From Eunapius fragilis (Eukaryota > Porifera > Demospongiae > Spongillida > Spongillidae), in the NCBI GenBank assembly GCA_963681505.1, contig OY811971.1:20634250-20698249 (forward strand): a stretch of 64,000 nucleotides of DNA, read 5' to 3'. The notes beneath the pieces were generated by a model that was given only the letters and a program-made list of their open reading frames with translations, was not told the DNA's origin and ran no database searches. This document shows positions 10,756-30,619 of this stretch, in pieces (position 1 is the stretch's first letter; each line of letters opens with the position of its first letter). Both the position numbers and the translations under genes were made by a program.

Positions 10756-12328
10756 CTGTAACAAATCATTTTTTTAAATCTTCATACACTGGTCAGGGAA
10801 TTATGATCTAACAAACATTTAGCTTTACACAGCCCTTGGTTTATTTGCAATATATTTTAAGGCACATGGGTTCTAACAAAATGTCACATCACGAATACAA
10901 TTACTATTTACTTGACATTAAAATCACTTCCAGGAGAAAAAAAAAAACCAATGCTGACTGCACAATCACACACCAAAATCATGCTGTTCTCAACATGTTT
11001 CCACTAGGATTTTCCATATCGAAACCTATGAAGTAGGTTCCAGATAGGAATGGTGTTGTACGATTAAGTCAATAAACGACATAACTCGTGTGTAGCATGA
11101 GTCAGATCACTTACCATTTTTGGCAATTGAACGTCCTAACAAGAAAAAAGGAACAATGCTGCGCTGGTTCCGTGTCATAAGACTACAGTACTGGTCATAA
11201 TAAAGGTCCCTAGCACTAAGATATGGCTTCAGGTTCCATTTAATTTTGGCATTGCAGCTATTCTTCAAATACAAAAGTTGTGAATCACTAGATATGTAAT
11301 GACATCATAGTGTTACCACAGTTTAAACATATTCTTGAAACGTTTACATCACTTGATGTCGTAGCACATCGCTTGGATGGACGTTCCGCGACTATGCTCA
11401 GTGTGGCCAAAATTAAAAGCAGGCTCATCTGTTATTATGACGTCATCCAATTATCCCTTCAAAGAGAGGGATTTTTGGAACTCAAAGAGGACATGTAATA
11501 CAAGTACATGTAGTGGTCGAAGCAAACTATTTTTACAGTTGGGGGCAGAGGCTTAATTACTTTACATATTAAGTAAAACGGTTCTTCTGAACAAATGCTA
11601 TGTTACAATTCCCTTACTCAATCCTTTCAGCAATCTACGCAGCGTCATCGTTTTGTAACCATGTGCGTTACTATTAAAGATAGTTGTGCACTTCGCGGAA
11701 TAAGTTAACACGTACCCAGTTAAGTGCATATTTGATGCAAGCGAATTGGAATTCCTAGGACACATGGTGAATAAGGATCGCATTCAGCACTAGAGGGACT
11801 GTTGCATTATTCAATGCCCTATTGTTGCCGCAATGACGCCACTCTCCAGGTGTTTTCTATGGAACCATGAGAAGCGGAGAAGACCAAGCACTTGATGAGG
11901 GTCGTATGATGCCTAACTGGAGCATGTGATCAAATTCATTGCAATTGCTCTGGAGCTAGACGACGAGCTCAGGTATGAACTGGTGGGCCATTAGTAGTGA
12001 TGTTAGTAGTGATGTGTAGCGTCACATTGTGCTTCGCTGGTCGATCCTCATTCAGTGGTCCTATTACTGATTGAAAATCTCGCAGTATGGCCTCATGGCA
12101 ATTAACAAGAGTGGAGGATACCGTGAAACACAATGATAAGGCTACCAATGCAACTCCAAGGATCAGGGCTTGTGTCAGGGTGTGCAATAGCCTCTGTTGT
12201 GTGACGTCCACCAAAATGTTGTGCAATCCTTCCTCAAAAAAAAACAGTGAAGATTAATCCAGTATAACCTTAGCAAGCAATACTAGCTGTCTATCAACTC
12301 AGAAATACACAACACTGCTCCAAAAAAA
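10756..12328. other. No confident gene; likely 5' region of the Ig-like gene and Gypsy flank
   Basis: A strong minus-strand donor (ATG|GTAAGT) lies at about 11110-11116 and could end an upstream exon of the Ig-like gene; no start codon could be tied to it in the right phase. A minus-strand open stretch at 11969-12226 encodes a hydrophobic helix (ILGVALVALSLCFTVSS) and a tail with three NxT sites. It has no ATG and I could not link it to any gene. Confidence 0.3.
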
Positions 12329-12503
12329 TGTGGCCATAAGTACATGTACATACTTTATTTAGCGTAACGCATGTGCAGTTCCTTACTCTCAGGTGATCGA
12401 CTAGTATATATAGATAGCTCTATTATTGTATTGCAGACTGTGTGTGTGCCTATTTGACAGCTATTAGCGTTAGCTGCAACATCACTTACATTGGCGTAGT
12501 CGG
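12329..12503 (+). promoter_or_regulatory. Candidate Gypsy 5' LTR with TATA-like box and primer-binding site
   Basis: The stretch 12329-12490 starts with TG and ends with CA directly before TTGGCGTAGTCGG, a typical primer-binding-site position and wording for Ty3/Gypsy elements; gag starts 10 bp further on. AGTATATATAGA at about 12401-12412 could be its TATA box. No second LTR remains to prove the left border. Confidence 0.5.
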
Positions 12504-12512
12504 CTAGACAAT

Positions 12513-13347
12513 ATGGCGCAGCGACTGCTGCCTGAACCTTACGATGGAACAGGGAGCTTGCCTGAGAGGGCAGCGCATTTTGAGAACGTTGCAGTAGTCA
12601 ACAGCTGGGAGAGCGCTGAGGACAAATTAAAGTGGTTGCGGGTGCGGCTGATGAGGAAAGTCCAAACCGCTTTTTTGTGGTTCCCGGAAACTGTCAGGAA
12701 CAATTACAGTGAGAGCATGAAATCACTTAACACGCGCTTTAATCCTGATAGCAAAAGAGAGCTGTACGTCGCTGAGCTCCAGTCAAGGAAGAGGCAAAAA
12801 GATGATTGGGCCTCATTTGGAGATGTCCTAAAGTTACTTGCAGACAAGGCCTACACGGACCTGGAAGAGAAAGCATGAGAGCGCCTCGCGCTGAACCAGT
12901 TCCTGGCCAAAATAGGTAACCCTCAGGTTGCATTCGAGGTGAAAAAAAACGCCCAAAAACTATGGAGGAGGCCGTAATTGCAATCATTGAGCTTGAGTCC
13001 TACCTTGGAAGCGCCGATACCCTTCCGGTTAACACAGATAGACACCGAGCAGACAATCACATATGTGTCTTCAGTTACATCTTGTGCTGATAGTTCATAG
13101 TTCCCCAGAGAGAGATGAGTCGATGGACGGAACCCTGAAGGCGCTGAATCAACGGCTGCACCGTTTGGAACTGCGCATGGAGAGCGGGAGAGATGTGGAG
13201 CAGAGGAAGAAGCAAGTAGCCACAATTTGCTGGACCTGTGGCAGAAAGGGTCACATTGCACGCTTTTGTCGAAGCCATGGTGAAGAACAGCAGCAGGAAA
13301 ACTCCAGCACCTCGGTGGTAAGGGCCAGCCACTCGAGGGACAATGCC
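12513..13347 (+). pseudogene. gag: Ty3/Gypsy gag with zinc knuckle, frameshifted
   Basis: The reading frame opens at ATG 12513 just after the primer-binding site and encodes a capsid-like region (ERAAHFENVAVVNSW, then RFNPDSKRELYVAELQ). It is broken by TGA at 12876 and by a slip at the A-run near 12941. The C-terminal part (13120-13347) holds one CCHC knuckle, CWTCGRKGHIARFC (C-x2-C-x4-H-x4-C), which binds RNA. The frame breaks show the copy is not active. Confidence 0.8.
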
Positions 13348-13349
13348 TA

Positions 13350-13740
13350 ATGGCCCATGGTAAACCTGTCATTGTACCTACATTGTCTGTGTCGTGTGGA
13401 ATTAGCTATCGCCTTAGAGGAGTAATTTTGTCTGGGCCTGTTGATTTTGTGTTAGATACCGGAGCTGCTGTGTCTCTAATTCGTGAAGATGTCTGGAGCC
13501 GGATCTCCAAATTAGAAGATGCTCACGTACATCAGCTCCAGGAGTGGAAGGGCAAGAGACTGGTTGGCGTCAATGGTTCCGCATTGTCTGTAAAAGGATT
13601 TGGGAAGTTTCTTGTGTTCCTGGAGACAGAAAGGAAGTGACCCTCATTGTGACAAGTGACCTCACCGTCCATGAAGCCATCCTTTGGTTGGACTTTGTTG
13701 ACAAGCATAAATGTCTGATTGACTGTAGCATGAAACCCTG
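13350..13740 (+). pseudogene. pro: Ty3/Gypsy aspartyl protease domain, frameshifted
   Basis: The domain follows gag directly. The catalytic motif is DFVLDTGAAVSLI, followed by a flap region. The frame is lost at about 13638 and resumes in another frame (TLIVTSDLTVHEAILWLDFV). It processes the polyprotein in active elements. Confidence 0.8.
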
Positions 13741-13764
13741 ACTTTTCCCCATGATAGCTCATCT

Positions 13765-14928
13765 GTGCAGATCCAGTGCAGCCCCTCTGATGCTGCTGCA
13801 TCTCTGCTTGAAGAGACTATTGGACTGGTGACAATGGAGAAAGTTGTGGTACCACCTAGCAGTGAAGTGGAGCTGATGGTGAAGCAGACTTGTGCTAGCA
13901 GGGGTACGTGGCTCGTGGAGAGTGAAACTTCCAGTCGCCTCGGAGTGATGGTTGCTCGAGGTTTGGTATGTCCTGACAAAAATGGGTTGGTTCCTGTGCG
14001 GGTACTTAATCCTCGTGATGAGCATGTAGTCCTAAAGAAAGGAGTGAAATTGGCTGAGATGGAGTCTATTGAAGAGAACTTCATTGTCAGAGTTTCAGCG
14101 ATTGGTACGAAATGTAAACTGTCACAGACCAGTCGACTATTTGGAACATGGTGCTTGAGTCTGGTAACTGCACCAGTGACGTTGAAAAGGAACAGTTGTA
14201 TTCACTCTTCTGACGTTTTGTCTCTCAGCAGCAGTGAACTGGGCCGCACATCAGTGATGAAGCATCACAACACAGGCGATGCCCAGCCAGTACATCGTTT
14301 CCTCGCCCCATACCACAGGCCCGCAGAGACGAAGTTAAACGACTAGTTCAAGAAATGCTGGATCAAGGAGCCATTCAGCATTCGGACAGTCCTTGGTCAT
14401 CTCCTGCGGTTCTCGCGAAGAAGAAAGATGGGTCGGCTAGGTTTTGTATCGACTACAGGAAGGTGAATAAAGTTACCCGGAAAGACGCGTATCCGTTACC
14501 TCGAGTGGACGATACTTTGGACACACTAGGTGGGTCGAAATACTTCACAATGCTGGATCATGCTATTGGACACTGGCATGTGGAAGTTGCCGAGGAAGAC
14601 CAGCCGCTGACTGCTTTCACCACACCGGAAGGACTATTCCAATTTAAAGTCATGCCGTTTGGGCTATGCAATGCGCCTGCCACCTTCCAGCGGTTAATGG
14701 ACAGAGTTCTGAGCAGGTTGAAATGGTCCAGCTGCCTAGTGTATTTTGATGATATCATCGTGGTAGGGACATCCTTTGCAGACCACCTGTCCAATATTGG
14801 TGGCGTTCTTGCACGACTCCGGGGGCGGGGCTGAAGTTGAAATCAGGGAAGTGCCATCTTTGCCTGGAGAGTGTTGCTTTCTTGGTCACATTGTCTCATC
14901 ACGGGGAATTACCACCGACCCGAGCAGG
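13765..14928 (+). pseudogene. pol: Ty3/Gypsy reverse transcriptase, truncated
   Basis: A linker leads to a reverse transcriptase with the standard blocks: SPWSSPAVLAKKKDGS, FCIDYRKVN, YPLPRVDDTL, FTMLD (first catalytic Asp), FKVMPFGLCNAPATFQRLM and the YFDD box (CLVYFDDIIVV). Frame changes lie near 14345 and 14820. The last recognisable piece (FLGHIVSSRGITTDPSR) ends at about 14928, where the sequence switches abruptly to an unrelated minus-strand element. RNase H, integrase and the 3' LTR are missing, so the element is a 5' fragment. Confidence 0.85.
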
Positions 14929-15905
14929 TTTGTTCCCTGACTTAGCAATTTTGTAGTGACTGAGATAGGCCTCCAATTCAGGTTTCTTCCATTTGGACAG
15001 GTTCTTCTCAAAATCTAGCTCCTCATAGGATACTCTGCCTTCTTCTGCCTTGAGGTCGGTCCACCACCTTCTTGCAGCCTTCCACGCTTACAACCAACAG
15101 CTCTTGGAGCTTCGGTCTTGCTGCCAATGGTCTGGTACACTGCTCATATCTTCCCTGCAAGAGGAAGCTCACTCAGCCTAGTAGCTTTCTGCAGCTGCAG
15201 CTCATCCAGCCTGGCAAACACACCATCAACAGAGATCTTCACCTTACCCGGGTCATTAGACTCCCCAGCTTTCCAGCACTGATGAATAATGGTCATTACC
15301 GTTGAAGTCAATTCTGGATGCATGCACTTTCTGGTGTGGGCCCAACCGGCATAAAAGTTAGGCTCAAACATTGCATGATGTATTGCAGTGTCGAACATAT
15401 TCGAGGCCTGATCAATGGCACCTTCTACAGTAAGGTACATCCTGGAAGGAAGCTCATTGGCATGCTTCATTGCATTGCTGAGCACATCTTTATGTGTAAA
15501 CACTCCACCACACATGTGATTGATAAGCAGCTTCTGCGATTTGAAGTGGTAGAAACATTCAGCACACTGTGGGTATACTGTCTGTATTCCTTTCAATGCC
15601 TCATCATCCCTCCACTTCTGCAGATGCTGCATCTCACGATGACTCATGCCCTTATGTCTCCTGGCGTATCGACTCCTATCCTTCCTTGCTTACCCATAAG
15701 TGCCTTCACTGCTGTCACTGTTCAATAAAACAGTAACACCAGTGACGTTGATGCCATCTGGAACCATAGGGGTATTCAGTGAACAGGCAGGGCATGAAGA
15801 AATCGGAACTGTGACTGATGCAGGGACAATTATAACGGCCAGACACCGGACATTGTCCGCCTAATGTAGTCCATTGTCCGGTGGTTAATTAACCATCCAG
15901 ACCAA

Positions 15906-18375
15906 ATGGCCGGACAAAAACGTGTTAGCGATTTTGATGCTGTCAGTGAAAGCCCTGGTCCTAGCTGTAAAAAAACATCGGTATCTACAGGTACATGTAA
16001 GCGACAGGTAACGAAAGCGACCTTTGATAAATGGCAACGAGATAATAATCGCGATCACCAAATGCTTGTCTGGCTTCGCTGCGAACTGGAACGCAACAAT
16101 ATACACGTAGCTGTTTTGCTTTGCGATGTAAGCGCTTCAAGGACAACATCATATCTATGCAAAACTTCTAGATGAACTGGATTACGGGTACTTCTAATCT
16201 TAAAATATGTCGTATTGGAACATGCAAATAGCGAGGTACATAAGGTAGCAATGGGGCGTTTGAAGAGCGCTAGTGCAAAAGCTAAAGGTGAGTCTCTTTT
16301 TGCTAATTCTACCATAGGCCAATCTTTGGCAACTCTTGATGCCACAACTCAAGCACGGATGAGGCGGAAATTTAATGTGTGTTACATGATGGCAAAAGAG
16401 AATATACCTTTCTCGAAGTATCCGTCTGTTTTGGAATTGGAGGATCGCCACAACGTAGATCTGGGCCCTGCATATAGAACCCCTGATTCCACCAAAAGTT
16501 TTACTGCATTTATTGCAGTATGCCAAAGAAATGATTTTCTTGGTAAACTGAAGAAGTGTAGTCATTTCTTCAGTATTTTGATGGATGGCACAACAGACTT
16601 GGGCAACAAGGAGGAGGAGATTGTGGCTATGGTTTACTGCTACAAAAATGAAGTTGCTCAGGAAATCACATCTTGTACTCGTTATTGGTCGGTCCACAGT
16701 CCCGAGAAGTGTGATGCTAATGGTCTGCTGCTATGTTTTGGAGCATCCCTGGAGTTACTTGGTGTCAAAAGTATCCTAGACACAGATAGTGTATTGGAGT
16801 TGACGGGATGCCAGTACTGATAGGAGCTAGTTCTAATGGTGCCTCAGTCAATGTAGCTGAGCACAATGGAGTGAGGGGACAGATGCAGCGTGCTCTTCCT
16901 TGGCTTTTTTGGTCATGGTGTTTCAGTCATCGATTGGAACTAGCCTGCAAGGATTCTTTTGTGAGTGCAACATTTTTAGCAGTACAGGAAATGCTTCTCT
17001 GTTTGTATTATCTGTATGAAAAGTCCCCCAAAAAGTCCAGAGAGCTGACAACCATTGTAGAAGAGCTGAAGGGTGTGTTTGAGCTAGGGAAAGGTGGTGG
17101 TTATCTTCCCATACGATGCCAGGGAACAAGGTGGATCACTCACAAGCGGAACGCAATGCAGCGAGTAGTAGAGCGATATGATGCATACATTTTGCATCTA
17201 ACTTCATTGATAAATGACAATTCCGTTAAAGCTGCAGACAAAGCTAAATTAAGGGGGTACCTCAAGATCTGGAAGTCACCCAAAATGCTGATCAGTTGTG
17301 GCATGTTTTTTGATGCTTTAAAGCCGTTATCTATTCTGAGCTTGGTGCTGCAAGGGAAGGAAGTTGATGTAGTAATGGGAATTGAGAGTACTCTGAACTC
17401 ATTGAAGAGCTTGATGTCATTGCTGGAAAAGGACCCCTGTCAGTGGCCAACTGTTCAGCTTTTTTTATATTATTATTATTATTTTATTATTTTTATTATT
17501 CGAAACATGAGGATGATGTACAACACACAAACACAATTATAAGTTATTTCACTAAGTTGATACTCCATATACAACATTTACAGTTTTAAGCTACACAATG
17601 TTACTAAACAAAAAACAATACACTGGAACGGAGACGGTGAGGAGACTATATTATTATTATTATTATTTATTTTTTTCTTATCCAAACGCGAGTGAAAGAG
17701 ATTGATGGTGTGATGGAGTATCAAGGTGTTCCTGTTGGAGACATCCATCAATATGTACAGCAGTGCTCAGTTCATGTGCTAGCTGATCTTCACAGAGTAG
17801 AAGAAAACATCAAGGATCGGCTGGAATGGTCAGATCTGAAACTCTTGAGGTCAATTCTGGTTTTCCTAGAAACCCAGCATTGGATCCCAAGAGAATCAAG
17901 TGGAGGATCTGATGGGAATGGAGACAGTAATGATGGCTTGATAGAAATCAGAAGTGCAGTCGATCATATTATCTCATCTTTTCTTGCACCGTTGGAAGCT
18001 AAGGGGATGAATGCAGTTTCAGTCCAGGATGAGATAGAAGAGGTTGTGGACTATGCAAGGAAGTATCTGTCATTATCCACAGAAAGTAACAGGCGAATAT
18101 GGTATAAGCTCCATACATGCCCTAACACAGGTAGGTGGCCTAACATCCTTCTCTTATGTGAGCTAGTCTTCAGCTTACCATTTATTACCTGTCATGTTGA
18201 GCAAATGTTCTCTTTGTTGAGGGTGGTTAAGACCAAATGCAGGACGAACCTCCAAACAAGTACTCTACATGATCTTTTAGAGATCAGCATTGAAGGTCCT
18301 CCTATGTCTAATTTCAACGCTGATGCTGCCTTTATAAGTTGTGGTGGAGTAGCTGCTTTGGTGGGCGCAGCGTAA
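15906..18375 (+). pseudogene. hAT transposase (ZNF862-like), frameshifted
   Basis: Coding starts near ATG 15906 and runs through four open blocks in shifting frames (15906-16175, 16190-16820, 16808-17462, 17680-18375). The first catalytic Asp is in HFFSILMDGTTDLG. The second, expected as DGASVN, reads SSNGASVN, so the residue is lost. The C-x2-H site (WCFSHRLELACKD) is kept. The C-terminal hAT dimerisation block (CHVEQMFSLLRVVKTKCRTNLQ, TSTLHDLLEIS) is clear. The open frame is also broken by a TTATTA-bounded insertion at about 17463-17680. The similarity is to the ZNF862-like group of domesticated and active hATs. Confidence 0.8.
17463..17680. repeat. Short insertion bounded by TTATTA arrays within the hAT transposase
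   Basis: About 218 bp of unrelated sequence separates two clear coding blocks of the transposase. Both edges are runs of TTATTATTA (17466-17500 and 17648-17678). The inserted sequence looks like a small AT-rich element; its ends are blurred by the microsatellites. Confidence 0.55.
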
Positions 18376-19269
18376 ACCAGACAGAAAGAAATGAGTACAC
18401 CCCACGAGCAGGCAGCAGTGCTAGCACTGAGTAACAAGGAAGACAGACTGAGGAAGACAGCAACTCAGAAGCATTAGCTACATTTGCCCTTGATGATTGG
18501 GACCAGTTGTTTTCAGACACTTAGATGCATGCATTTGATTTGGAACTCAACTATAAGTCACTAATAAGTACAAGTACATGTATTTTTATATGTATATCAC
18601 AGTAATTTAGTGAGTTCATCATGTTTTGTGTCCACGTACTAAAAAAAAATTGTCTGGCCATTTTTGAAACATGTCTGGGCAAACACATCTACCCCTTGAC
18701 ATTTTGTCAGGCCATCCCCAAAATGTTATAATTGTCCCTGTTGATGGCACTTTCTGACCAAGACTGCGGAAGAACTGGACCTCCTGCTTACCATCAGTAG
18801 TAATGTAATTAGCTGCATAGAGCCCAGATATGCCGGGTACTGCTGTTATCACAGCTGTACGATACGGAGCACGAAAATCTGGCTTCACGAGTAGCACAGT
18901 TGTGTTGCTTACCGAGTTGGTCATTAAAGCTATAGCAAGCTGCTTTGAAGTGGAAACCTTCCTACCACCATCTCCCTGTACCAGGTAGGTATCAACTTGT
19001 GTTTGCTGGTGTGAAAAGTGCGTGTCACATACATCTTTGCCACTCTGGGACTTATTATGATAATAGGTCAATAGCTTGAGTCCTGCAGCTGAGTAAACAT
19101 AAGGCAGAAAGCGCTTCGTCTGCTTGTCAGCCAGGTTTTCGCTCTGGACTATTATTTTGTAAAAATAAGGAAACTGCTGGCTCAAGGCATAAAGTGCTGC
19201 TTCCAAACATGAAAGAACAACGGTCCCATCAGCCATCTGCTCACCCTGAACAATGCAATCAATGAAATG

Positions 19270-19565
19270 AAGGGCAGACCATCCACATCCTCATCCTGTA
19301 CACCCTCATCCTGTACATCATCATCCTGTACATCCTCATCCTGTACATCCACATCCACATCCTGTACATCCACATCCACATCCTGTACATCCACATCCTG
19401 GACATTCTCATCCTGTACATCCTCAACCTGTACATCCCCATCCACATCCTGTACACTCTCATCCTGTACATCCTCATCCTGTACATCCACATCCACATCC
19501 TGTACATCCTTATCCTATACATCCACATCCTGTACATCGTCATCCTCTTTCTCTTGCACATCCAC
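19270..19565. repeat. Coding minisatellite encoding VQDxD repeats
   Basis: Tandem units of mostly 15 bp (CATCCTCATCCTGTA and variants) read on the minus strand as VQDEDVQDVDVQD. This forms a strongly acidic stretch inside the decayed element gene. Other frames also stay open because the period is a multiple of three. Copy number probably varies between individuals. Confidence 0.85.
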
Positions 19566-21300
19566 ATCTTCATCCTGCCCATAATTTATATTATCATTCA
19601 CATCACAAACACTCTTTGTCATCTCTGTTTCTTGCTATAAATGTACCATATCAGTAGTGAAATCCATTTCCACATAGAGTTTGTCAGGAGACTCACAGTA
19701 GCTGGCATGTTGAGAGAATGGCTTGATGTACACACCCGCTCCAAACCATAGCCTACCTTTTTTCCCATAGTTGAGTCACCACCCTCCCGGAAGGCCTTGG
19801 CCAGGAACTTTTGTTTCAAATCGATGACAACATATGCTGTGCAGGAGTCCATTTCAGTGATGGCCTGCTTCATATTGTGGGACCATTGGGCAGCCAACAT
19901 CACATGGGCCATGTACCTAAACGTGCGACGCTCACACTGGTAGATTGACAACAGCATATCAGCTATCTATGCAAGCCTTGTGGAGTCCTGATCCAGCTTG
20001 GCTATAGCCACACGCCTCAGCCTGTCGTAGAACAAGAATGTTCCCCTGCAAGCACTGCAGTCCATGTGACCTGCAAGCTTGGGGTTCATATTTGGTCTCC
20101 TGTCAGGCACCAAGCCTAGTGCATATGCTGGTGAGTGAGTAGATGCACAATTATTCTCACCCTGCTCTGTCACAGATCCCCTAATATTTGGACAGATATT
20201 GAGCTATAAAGGATTCCTGTGTAGCTGGCCCATTGAACAAATCTGGTTGTGAAAGAAGCTCCCCCAGCTTTTTGTATTCAGTAAACTGATGTGCTTCATG
20301 CTCTTGGGGCTTATGGCTTTGCACTACAGTGTCCTCGGATGCCTTCACTCCACTCCTCACATGTACTGCAAAACCATATGTAGCTAAGGAACGTAAACAC
20401 ACCAGAATGGAGGCCTAGCAGCTCAACCCACAGGGTGCGGTCAACATCAGACAGGGGAGCAAGAACATCAATGACCTTGTCGATAATGGTAAAATTGTCA
20501 GTATGAAAATTGACTTTTAGGTAGTCCACCCCTGCTCATGCCTCTTGCAGCTTTCCACCACCAGTGATGTTGTTCGCAATGATTTAAAATAGAGTCTTTT
20601 CAATAGGTGACATACATGGCATCACAGTCCTCTGTCTATCAAGATATTCCCTGTACATGGTTGCAATGTCATGTTTTATAACTAGGGATCTCATTGCAAA
20701 CATGTTTGCTAGGCCTTTCCTCCTAAGATCTCTGTTTGGAGAGCGTTTTTTAGCTTCCCATGCAAGGCGGCTGATGTTATCATCACCATAAGTGTATTCC
20801 ACTGCAAGGTTGAACATAGCACTGTTAAGTGCCTGTATTCTTGAAGTGCAACACCTTGAGTTGAAATCGTCACCTTTGACATCTATTCGCTCGTGATAAA
20901 CCGCGCATTCACCTATATTCGTGATGGTCGACCTTTAGTACTGGTAATAGGGTCGCGTAATTCAACTTCGCATAAAGCCTCATCCAAACCTTTCTGAACC
21001 GTACTGGAAGCACACCCAAACATGATTGCTACGATTGCTACAGATCGGCCTTTAACAACTGACCTTCCAGCCTTGCGTTCATCACGAATATAGGTGAATG
21101 CGCGTACGATGGACAGTTTATCGATGTTTTTTATTCAACGGTGTCGATTTCAATCCTTCGTACTTAGCTGCCATATTATCCCGTGTGACGTCACGTAGCA
21201 ACGGAGGTGTGGCACGTATGTAAATTTGGTCTACCGCTTCCCTCGCCTTAACCATCACTGTAAAGGTATTGCGAAAAGTCAGCGTTTGTTTGGACACCAT

Positions 21301-21835
21301 TTTCCTACCAGTAACTAAAATTTGGCGTTAGAAATATTTTTGGTGTTGGAGTTATGATACGTTTTACTCCCGAGACCTATCAGGCCTCAGGTATAACTAG
21401 CGGAGTGGATCTATAACATCAACATTGCACTGTTATGTACATAAGGGCAATGCGTGTATTAAATTTGGCAAGAAACGTATATATGGTCGCGGAAATACAA
21501 CGTTTTCAAAAACACCTTAAAAACCATCATTAAAAACGGTACCGGGTTCGTATAGGCCGGATCTTTATAACACTGAACAGGACTGGGTACTTCGACCAGT
21601 TAGTAGCCCCCAACCATGGGGGAAGGATTTTGGGTCGTATTTATCATGGATTTAACCACAAAGGATAACGCGCGTGTTCGTAGCAGGACCAAACATAACT
21701 TAAAGCGTCATAAGCAGACCTAGCTAGATGAATCAGCCGCGGGCAATTAAAAAAAATGTAAACTGCCGGTTTGGGAGGAAGCAGTGGCCTAGCGGAAGGG
21801 GGTGGGGACATATGTCCCCGGCCGCAGGATACAAT

Positions 21836-21866
<31 letters not shown>

Positions 21867-22406
21867 GTTGTAAACCCGTGCATATAAGCTCCTCCCCTTC
21901 CCTCATTATCACTAGGTACTGTCCTCGTCCCCCCCCCCCCCCCCCCGACTTTTCGTATCGACAGCACACACACACACACACACACACCCTGGCGCCATTA
22001 GTGCATTATGTCACCGGGCGCTCAACAATCACACAACGCCATTGGGAGGGAGTCGCAACACCTAGTTATAGGTAAACAAACCTGATCGACTTCATTCTGC
22101 AAAATACCAACGACCTGAAATTGTTGACACCACAATTGTCAAATCTAAGTAACGGTGATGACGCCAGACTTCTGCAACCGCAGGTGTGGTCTGGGTACGT
22201 CACGAGACTAGTATTATTACTTTTTTATTTATATAGTTAAAGAAGCTTTTTGACTTGATATTCTCTGCGTAGCATACACGCCTGTCGAAACTGATGTGAT
22301 AAGTGTGTCCAGGCTGGTGGTAGTAGGTGGGGGCGGGGCGGAGGGATGATTGTTATTGCGCCCTTTTAACTGAATACTTTTATCCTGCGATGCCTCGCCT
22401 CCGCAG
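21301..22406. other. Non-coding junction with homopolymer and CA tracts
   Basis: No exon was recognised. The stretch contains a G-run of about 27 (21837-21863), a C-run of about 17 (21930-21946) and (CA)n at 21966-21987. An upstream glutaredoxin exon with a CPYC-type active site would be expected for the reductase gene that follows; none was found here or further upstream in the window. Confidence 0.5.

Positions 22407-30619
<8,213 letters not shown>

Larger units (their letters stand above)
15821..18740 (+). mobile_element. hAT transposon, complete ends
   Basis: The ends are exact 16-bp inverted repeats, CAGGGACAATTATAAC at 15821-15836 and its reverse complement at 18725-18740. They begin with CAGGG as hAT elements do. 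The 2.92-kb element interrupts the minus-strand element on either side. A perfect 8-bp target duplication is not visible: only TGATG is shared by the flanks, and it is offset by two bases, so the flanks have drifted or lost bases. Confidence 0.82.
14929..21300 (-). pseudogene. Decayed large mobile-element-like gene of unrecognised family, split by a hAT insertion
   Basis: On the minus strand from 21300 down to 18741, and again from 15820 down to 14929, runs about 3.4 kb of eroded coding sequence with no splice sites needed. Blocks in order: an N-terminal part with an HTH-like helix pair (GRSVAIVAIMFGCASSTVQ); a conserved-looking block (VDYLKVNFHTDNFTIIDKVI); a block with CERRTFRYMAHVMLAAQ, then TAYVVIDLKQKFL and FREGGDSTMGKKG; an acidic VQDxD repeat; FYKIIVQSENLADKQTK and QSGKDVCDTHFSHQQTQVD; then, beyond the hAT, a C2H2-like CAEC..FKSQKLLINHMC and a SAP-like LSKWKKPELEAYLSHYKIAKSGNK. 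The VVID..., QSEN... and GKDVCD... spacing resembles a DDE nuclease core, which is my inference. Multiple stops and frame changes show it is dead. I cannot name the family. Confidence 0.5.

Noticed and set aside
15811-15825. 8-bp target duplication of the hAT at 15821-18740
   Set aside because: GACTGATG and TTGATGGC share only an offset TGATG.
19267-19584. Plus-strand Ser/Cys/Thr-rich protein
   Set aside because: Shadow of the 15-bp minisatellite that encodes VQDxD on the minus strand.
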